Source: Manduca sexta
Lineage: Eukaryota > Arthropoda > Insecta > Lepidoptera > Sphingidae
Assembly: GCF_014839805.1 (NCBI RefSeq)
Contig: NC_051118.1
Span: forward strand, 1,922,001 to 1,986,000
Length of the DNA stretch: 64,000 nt
Reading direction: 5' to 3'
Part shown: piece after piece, positions 56,943 to 64,000 of the stretch
How the letters are laid out: every line of letters begins with the position of its first letter
Numbering within the stretch: position 1 is the first letter of the stretch
Position numbers and translations under genes: made by a program
Notes under the pieces: generated by a model
The model's input: the letters and a program-made list of their open reading frames with translations, nothing else
Database searches by the model: none
What the model was told of the DNA's origin: nothing

Positions 56943-57260
56943 TTATTGCTTTGAATGACGAGACAGGCTTGCCGTTCGCCTGATGGTAAGCTATACGACC
57001 GCCCATAAACAGTAGAAACACCATCCAACACCTTAAATTACAAAATATTATTTGGTATTCCACTGCACTCGCCATCGCGACATTTGAAATGTTAAGTTTT
57101 ATTATGTCCAGTAGTTACAATAGCTTCAATGTCCTTCAAATCGAAATACAACAGTGACACACTGCTGCTTTGTGGTAGAAATAGACATTGCGGTGGGACC
57201 TACCCAGGCGGACTCTCACATATGAGAGACCTCCCACAGATCTTGTCAAACTATCAGTAT
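56943..57260 (+). repeat. Repeat I copy, extended
   Basis: Family start 'attgctttgaatgacgagac', then 'agaaatagacattgcggtgg' and 'actctcacatatgagagacc'. Confidence 0.82.
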
Positions 57261-57644
57261 TTTACGGCAAAAAGTGTGACAAATAGCCTCACAAAAATAT
57301 TTTCATCCTAATGTATACTTAATTATCAGTATTAAACACACAATCCTAAAAGCGATTAATTCTATAGTTAACATTTTTAAATCTGTTTTAGTGTAAGTTA
57401 AGTTAAGCTGCTTAACATTACACAAAGTACGTATGACGTTAAAAACACAAAATGCAGAGCATAATTAGTTCCCGTTAAAAGTGAGCGCGAAACACAGGCT
57501 TAAAGTAGGGATTAAAACGTACCTATTTAACTAGTATGTTTCTAATAAAAAATACTTGCATCTAGTCTGTTTTGGCAAATGGAATTAAGCTTTGGGAATA
57601 TTACTTTAAGGTTATATTTATAACCCATTTTGTTCATACACTAG

Positions 57645-57870
57645 CTTTTGCCTGTGGCTTGGAACGCGTGAATAAGATTTTCCAGCATAAATATTTTTCT
57701 AGGATAAAAAGTATAGTACTTGGATAAATATTTTCCTGGCATAAAAATTTGCCTATAGCACTCAAGAGTAATGGAGTTTTCTATAAGTGAAAAGTTCAAA
57801 ATCTGTGCAGTAGTTCCTGAGATTAAAGCGTTCAAACAAGCTCCTTAGTTTTATAATATTAGTATAGATT
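57645..57870 (+). repeat. LINE 3'-tail repeat F
   Basis: 'actagcttttgcctgtggct' to 'tagttttataatattagtat'; shares 'gtagttcctgagattaaagc' with the 123-base array. Confidence 0.7.
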
Positions 57871-58221
57871 TGTGTTCTTACCCATATAACATTAATGAAG
57901 TTTTTTATATCACTTAATATACCTAATATGGGAATCAAATCAGCGTCTCTCAGTTTTTATATACGGTCACATCAACCAGAACCCTCTGTACGGGCTAACG
58001 CCCTACATTTTATTTTGTCAGCATTTTGTGCATCGCGCGTGTATTTAGCCATTTTATGTAATTAGTACGCATTCACCATGCCACCGCGTCGCGTGTCCTA
58101 AAGCAGCATTTTGTATCGATTTATTATATCTTAACCAGTGTCAATTCATCCTCATCATCAGCGGGTATCATTAAATATAAAGTATCATAACAAATAAATC
58201 TTTTATTAAAATCTACACCCT

Positions 58222-58278
58222 CTACACCTGATGGTAAGTGAGGTGGGGTCCAATAGATTGTCGACTGACGAGATATAA
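58222..58278 (+). repeat. Repeat C fragment
   Basis: 'acctgatggtaagtgaggtg' and 'agattgtcgactgacgagat'. Confidence 0.7.
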
Positions 58279-58367
58279 AAAGTTATAAGCTAGTACCAAA
58301 TGTCGTTGGCTGGTTAAATACGAATTTCGTTCTTAGAATATAAAGCAAAGAGTTCAAATCTATATTA

Positions 58368-58560
58368 ATATAGTATAACACCGATAAGTTTGTTTGAACG
58401 CACTAATCTCATGAACCAGTAAACCAATTTTGATTTATTTTTCGCTAATAGGAAGCTACATTACTCCTGAGTACTATAGGCTATTTTTAACCCGAAAAAA
58501 TATTTATCCCGTAAACTTCAAGCGACCGAAACCGCAGGCACCAAATAGTATCTACTAAAA
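58368..58560 (-). repeat. RTE-like LINE tail
   Basis: In reverse it matches the F/RTE tail: 'gtttgaacgcactaatctca', 'aggaagctacattactcctg', 'tactataggctatttttaac'. Confidence 0.65.
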
Positions 58561-58605
58561 CTCACATAAATTATAAATAAACATTTTTAAACCTGTCATA
58601 TCAAT

Positions 58606-58788
58606 TATGATTTTTTATTGTTTATGCGAATGTTAAACATTGAAATTAAACTATTTTTTCCGGATTTTATTGCGGTTTCAATATTTTATTTTTCTCCCGA
58701 AGTTTCGAAGACTTTGCAGCCTTCATGGTCACGGGGAAGACTAAAATATAAAAAACCGCGATAGAATCCGAAAAGTAGTTTAATTTCA
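58606..58788. mobile_element. Penelope-like repeat E with 13-base target duplication
   Basis: 183 bases flanked by perfect CTGTCATATCAAT at 58593-58605 and 58789-58801. Opposite orientation to 43371: the one-sided tail ('tttatgcgaatgttaaacat') is on the left. Confidence 0.78.
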
Positions 58789-59127
58789 CTGTCATATCAA
58801 TACCATTCTACAGCCTAATTGCTGTCGCACCACATTACCAGCATACTTCAAAGTTTCATAAAATTAATGCCTAATCGGAATTATTAACTAGTTTTAACCG
58901 GTATTTCTGTGAATAAACTAGTAAACTAAAGTGCAGGTGGAGTTTACATCCCGGATTAACGTTTGGGCTACATTTATCTAGATTCTAGAACTTCGCGTAA
59001 CTTTAACTTGAAAGTGAACACGCTGTATAAAGTGCAAGTTTGTACGTCTGCTTGCAATTGTTTAGCCTATTTAATAATATGAATGGGATAGGTGCAGTTG
59101 GAAATAAAGATAATATTTTTCGTTTTA

Positions 59128-59430
59128 TCACTACATAGTATAAAACAAAGTCGCTTTCTCTGTCCCTATGTCCCTTTGTATGCTTAAATCTTTAAAACTA
59201 CGCAACGGATTTTAATGCGGTTTCTTTTAATAGATAGAGTGATTCAAGAGGAAGGTTTATATGTATAATAACATCCATTAAATAGTGGAGAAATACTGTT
59301 ATTTTGTTATGTTATACCCGTGCGAAGCCAGAGCGGGCCGCAATGTTTTAATATACAACGTTCACAGTTTTTCTGCAGTGTATTTAGTATCAGCATTGCA
59401 CCCGTGCGAAGCTGGGGCGGGTCGCTAGTA
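59128..59430 (-). repeat. LINE 3'-tail repeat G, copy 3, most complete
   Basis: In reverse: 'ctagcgacccgccccagctt', 'cgcacgggtgcaatgctgat', through to 'gcgactttgttttatactat'. Confidence 0.8.
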
Positions 59431-59481
59431 CTTGATAAATAGTAACAAAAATATTTTATCATATATTTACTTTTCGCAGTT

Positions 59482-59718
59482 TATATTTTATATCTACCCG
59501 GATAGCGACCACCATACACAAGGTGTTGAAACGCACGATAGTGGACCACGTAAGTGTTGCGTTTCGGGATCAGCCTGCGTATATCCGGTTCCAACAGGCC
59601 GGCATAATTGTGTCGAGTGTCGAGGGGGTAATCTCATCAGTCGACATTCTACTGGTCCCCACTCCAGTTATTATCAGGCGCAGTGGGGTCACTTGTGCGT
59701 GCACGTATAAAAAAATGT
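59482..59718 (-). repeat. Repeat C, full length
   Basis: From 'gtttatattttatatctacc' to 'gtcacttgtgcgtgcacgta' and an A run. Confidence 0.88.
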
Positions 59719-60189
59719 ATGATTACATTGTATTCTACTTATTTTAATTCCAAATTATACATACTTCTTGAAATGTTGGTTTTCTATGATAATAATGTTA
59801 TGTAACATATCACTTTGTTGAGATATCGCCGGCTTACTGTTACAAGGTCCTACGTTAATTTATAGTGAAGTAGGAAAAATCAATTTTAAAAGATTATAAT
59901 TCATGGTTGCGCCTTTATTTGTCATTTAGAATTATTAAAATGTTTACTGAAAAATACGTACAATCATGTTAAATATAATTCAATTTCTGCAAAAAATATA
60001 TTAACATGGAACCTTGTAATAGTGAATCAGTGATTTGACAGAAATTTTCTCTAGATATTAAATACTCTTTTTTATTTCTTCTTTCCTGCCAGCCCGAGTT
60101 GGGTTCTTTGTTTACTTTGTACTCTCATCTATTTTATGTCCAATATATTGTCTCTAGTTATATACTTAATTCGAGTAATAATTAAATAT

Positions 60190-60260
60190 TTTCACGTACC
60201 TTGACCTATAAGTGCAATTATGTTCGCCTACATGATGAATAAATAATTTTTTTTTTATTT
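60190..60260 (+). repeat. LINE tail K fragment
   Basis: 'gtgcaattatgttcgcctac', 'atgatgaataaata', then T run. Confidence 0.55.
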
Positions 60261-60674
60261 TACTGTCAGTTTATGTTGCTACTTCGACTAACTCAATAAA
60301 TACTGAGACTAAAATGTCCTTTATCATACATAATACCGTTTTATTCAAATTCTTTATAATATAAGGTTCAAATTCGGCCACTCTCGTAATATCTCCGATA
60401 AAAATGTCAATCGCGTGGTCCTTCGAGCCGGACCAGAACGCATTAGCCGCATAATAAGGTGCAAACTGCATGAAATTTATAGCACCTTCATTTTTATGTA
60501 TAAAATGTCGATAGAGTGACTTTGGTGACTGAATTAGAGGGATGCTGCTATAGATTTACTGATAAGAAATGGGAATGAGATAAAATGAAAATAAATTGGT
60601 ATGTTGATCAGGTTTAATACCTCTTCTAATAAGTTAATACGTTAAATGAATAAAAAAAATATTTAAAACACATA

Positions 60675-60885
60675 CATCACCCCTTTACCTCCGAAGGGGT
60701 AGGCAGAGTTGCAACCAGGACACCTACTTTTTGTCCATGTGTTCCGTCCCATAATGTGATAGGGGGCAAGCCTATTGCCCCATCGAGCACGAATTCCAAA
60801 CTCCGGGCTAATACGGAGCTGAAAAATCACTTTGCCTTACCCGGGAATCGAACCCAGGACCTCAGAACAGTGTCGTACCGAGGTA
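60675..60885 (-). repeat. SINE B copy
   Basis: In reverse, with B box 'gggaatcgaacccaggacct' and 'cacctactttttgtccatgt'. Confidence 0.82.
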
Positions 60886-61317
60886 CCTATTTATTGCACA
60901 CATACTTGTGCACTATAATATCTCCTGCGAACTTGGCTGATCTCAAATCTGCTGCTGAATCAATCAATCAAATTTTCCGAAAATAATAAAAATAGTTTTC
61001 TGGCAGACCCCGCGCAATTGCGCCACTGAACTTAAAACTGTCCAACTTAACCAAACTCCCTTGCCGATAATCATTAACCAGGTAACCAAAGGTCGATCTA
61101 ATCATATCGCTCCAGTAATCCCTGATAGAATCCCGCCCGGATGCCGGACAAATGCATCGACCCGGGTAATCAGCTCCAAACTGCATCCGATTACGACCGG
61201 GTATGCAATTGGCTTACCTTCAACGCGATGTAATACACTTATTTCTTTTCAATATTAATCTTGTCCTTGTTCCAATGAGTGCGCGCAATAAAATCTATAA
61301 ATATTATAAATATAAAA

Positions 61318-61505
61318 AAAAGCCCACTTTTCTGTCTGTATGTTATCGATTTTCTCAAAATCTACTGAACGGATTTTTATGAAATTTGGTATGGAGATAA
61401 TTTAAGACATTGGAAAGGTTATTACTACTTTCTATCCCGACAAAATATATAGCGGGACTTTTATTCCGGAAAACTCCATCACGCGGCCGAAGCCGCCAGC
61501 AAAAT
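61318..61505 (-). repeat. LINE 3'-tail repeat F
   Basis: 'tctgtctgtatgttatcgat', 'aaaatctactgaacggattt', 'ttccggaaaactccatcacg'. Confidence 0.75.
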
Positions 61506-61759
61506 CCAGTTTATGTATAAAATGAGTTATGATTAATAAAGAAGTGTTGCTTGCAGCCTCGCCAGCGTGAAAAGCCTTTTCTCCTAATAAAGTCCTACCA
61601 TTTGTACAAATTAAAGGGATTAGAGTAACCTATGTGGTTAAACAGGACATGTTTTATACGTGTGCCAAATTTCATTCGGTTGTAACTGCGTATACTTATT
61701 TATAACAAATATTAAAACTTTTACAAATTTTCATATTTATTTATTAAGATAATTAAATG

Positions 61760-61870
61760 ATGGCCTCGGTGGCTTAGCATTATGTGCGCGGTACTACATC
61801 GTTCTGAGGTTCGAAGTTCGAGCCCCGGTCGGTTGAGTCTGAAATTCCCAAATATGGCTATATGTACCTA
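61760..61870 (+). repeat. SINE B head fragment
   Basis: 'tggcctcggtggcttagcat' and B box 'gaagttcgagccccggtcgg'; body lost soon after. Confidence 0.65.
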
Positions 61871-61921
61871 AAAGTAGAAAGTGAGTGACTTTCTTTCAGC
61901 TAATGTTTTGGTGATTTTTTT

Positions 61922-62230
61922 TTATTGCTTTGAATGACGAGACGACCTTGCCGTTCGCCTGATGGTGAGCAATACAACCATCCATAAACAGTATAAACAC
62001 CATACAACACTTTAAATCACAGAGTACTGTTTGGTATTCCACCGCGCTCGCCATCCTGAGACATGAGATGTTAAGTCTTATTATGTCCAGTAGTTATACT
62101 GGCTACAATGTCCTCCAAACCGGATCACAACAGTGACTACACACTGCTGCTGGGCAGTAGAAATAGTCATTGCGGTGGTACCTACAAAGGAAGGCACTCA
62201 CATATGAAAGACCTACCACCAATTTTGTCA
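61922..62230 (+). repeat. Repeat I copy, extended
   Basis: 'attgctttgaatgacgagac' to 'tcacatatgaaagacctacc'. Confidence 0.82.
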
Positions 62231-62234
62231 AACT

Positions 62235-63095
62235 ACAAACAACATTTACAATTTGTCTGCCGTTTATTAAATAACGTATGTTTATCGTAGAGATGGGATT
62301 TTATCCGCTATTTTATCGATATTCTTAAGTGCTTAGCGGATGTTTATTGTTCGCAACTAACAAAAGAAATCGAGTAACAAAGACCGAGGAAACTGTTCCG
62401 TCGCACCGCAGTGCATTAAACTTTAATTAATTAATTTTCCTGTATAATATAGAGATGATCTAAGACACCGAAGTAAAGTAAAGTAACTTTAATTATATTT
62501 ATTTTTCTGGATTTTGACATCTTAATCAGACTTTCGACTCTATTGAATGAATTATTTATTCTTTATTGTTATTTTTTCGCTTGGCTTTGGTAAAATAGAC
62601 TAAACGGTTATTCACCAAGCGGTACCATGTTGAAATTATTAAAATAGAGTTAGGCCTGTTGTTTTAATCCCACGATAAATGTCATTCTATTAAATACTAG
62701 AAAAAAATACTAGGTAGCAAATTTACAATACCAGTAGTAAAGTAGTGTGGCATTAGAGAGCCTGGTTCCTTCATCGATATTTTAAAGGTTTTTTTGAATC
62801 ATAATGCAAAAACATATAAAGTGTTTCTTTTAGTTATTATGTTATTAAATTTATAATATGTAGATATGTCGCAATTTAATCAAAGGATTTCTTTTATATA
62901 TTTCATGAAATAATTCAATAAAGATTTTTAAATTATGTGGGCGTTAAACGTTCTCGTTACCTTATGATTAAAATGGTTCGCTGATTAACTTTTATAGTCA
63001 GGTTATATTTACGACAAATCTTATCTGATCTTTAGTCAGGAAGCTGTTATACTCATCGCTTTTCATTTGCCTATACGTGTTATCGCTGTCAAAAT
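62235..63095. other. No recognisable gene or repeat family
   Basis: AT-rich; no domain, splice-bounded frame or repeated block seen. Confidence 0.4.
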
Positions 63096-63099
63096 TTGG

Positions 63100-63330
63100 T
63101 AGACGCCCGGATAGCGACCACCGTACACAAGGTATTAAAACCCGCCATAGTGGCCCACGTAAGTGTCGCGTTTCGGGATCAGCCTGCATATATCCGGTTC
63201 CAACAAGCCGGCATAATTGTGTCGACTGCCGAGGGGTACTCTCTCGTCACTCGACATTCTATTGGACGCCACTCCACTTACCATCAGGTGCTGTGGCATC
63301 ACTTTATCGCGCCTGTTAAAAAAAATATCC
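63100..63330 (-). repeat. Repeat C, near full length
   Basis: From 'agacgcccggatagcgacca' to 'cactttatcgcgcctgtta' and an A run. Confidence 0.87.
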
Positions 63331-63489
63331 ACACTTGCAATAGTCGGGTAATCAATTTTGAAGTGCTAACCTCCTCTCGCAATATAGCTTCGTAACGGCT
63401 GACATGCATCTCTCGTAGTTCAATATGCTGAAGTGACCTGCAGAACTGGAATCTACGGAACAATGATTCCGAAATGATCGCTGCATATA

Positions 63490-63665
63490 TGAGATTTGCA
63501 TGTTTTTAATGCGAATATTAGTATATTTTCTGTACATATATAATTTTTGTATTAATATACGAGGATGCTGTCTCATCTTGTCATACAGACATTTAAGATA
63601 AGACAGTGACTTATTACCAATTGGGAAAAATTTTAGGAGAAAAAACTAACTAAAATTAGACTGAC
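63490..63665 (+). repeat. Repeat H copy 4
   Basis: 'gagatttgcatgtttttaat', 'tatacgaggatgctgtctca', 'gacatttaagataagacagt'. Confidence 0.72.
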
Positions 63666-63689
63666 TGACTAATTAATACATATTATAAA

Positions 63690-63880
63690 ACAAAATTCCC
63701 AAAAGCTGTCTGTCTGTATGTGATTGATTTTCTCAAAATCTACTGAACTATTTTTTATAAAATTGGGTATGGGGATACTTTAAGGCCCTGGGAAGGAATT
63801 TCTAACTCGGATAAATATATAGTGGGACTAGTATCTCGGAAAACTTATTCACGCGGGCGAAGCCGCGAGCATAAGCTAAT
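63690..63880 (-). repeat. LINE 3'-tail repeat F
   Basis: 'tctgtctgtatgtgattgat' to 'acgcgggcgaagccgcgagc'. Confidence 0.75.
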
Positions 63881-64000
63881 ATAACATATAATACAGTAAA
63901 AATAAAGTTTCACAATTTATATTTTAAGCCGTAGCTTACTTTCAGGTCCAGTGTTACTTTACCCTGAATAAAAAATTTCGAATCACGGACGCACAGATTT

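Noticed and set aside
63077..63395. Repeated similar peptides ('HVSVAFRDQPAYIRFQQAGIIV') at several places
   Set aside because: These are chance frames in repeat C copies. Frames are interrupted at different points and codon changes show no bias to silent sites.
1..64000. CRISPR arrays, operons, phage or bacterial systems
   Set aside because: No regularly spaced repeats with unique spacers, no ribosome-binding-site-led gene rows, and clear insect-type SINEs and introns. The tandem arrays here have no spacers.

Overview
The window looks like nuclear DNA from a moth or butterfly. It is AT-rich and has almost no coding sequence. It is densely packed with interspersed repeats typical of lepidopteran genomes: tRNA-headed SINEs ending in TTATTATT or TATGTATG, LINE 3' tails of the 'cggcttcgcacgggt' and 'tagcttttgctcgcg' types, TA- and TTAA-flanked MITEs, and a Penelope-like repeat. 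Repeat families are given letters (A, B, C and so on) so copies can be compared; the letters are local labels, not database names. I could not search any database.

The only host gene I can defend lies on the minus strand. Two exons, 28667-28830 and 28091-28193, join in phase 0 through canonical GT/AG sites. They encode an acidic linker followed by a cysteine-rich module that reads as a WAP (four-disulfide core) domain of the type found at the N-terminus of LEV-9/Hasp-like synaptic CCP proteins. Neither the first nor the last exon was identified, so the gene extends beyond what can be recognised here. Much of the window is probably intron or flank. A diverged, broken tandem copy of the 28667-28830 exon sits in the intron between the two exons.

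Region by region: 0-2.3 kb is a 1.9 kb non-autonomous hAT-like element with TCTTGG arrays, inserted in a SINE with an 8-bp target duplication. 2.4-12 kb holds LINE tails, family H, SINE B, repeat C and a dead LINE reverse-transcriptase end. 12.8-13.2 kb is a TTAA-flanked MITE. 15-27 kb is a mixture of SINEs, MITE D, an RTE-like tail containing a 4 x 123 bp array, and another dead LINE end. 28-29 kb is the WAP gene. 32-36 kb has repeat C copies, a LINE 5'-type segment and retroposed insertions. 36-47 kb contains nested transposons and several Penelope-like palindromes. 47-64 kb has more SINE, repeat C and LINE tails.

No tRNA, rRNA, CRISPR, operon or intact transposase/reverse transcriptase was found. 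The most unusual signals are the 13-bp target duplications around three palindromic Penelope-like copies, the duplicated WAP-gene exon, and the hAT-like element whose target SINE can be followed across the insertion.
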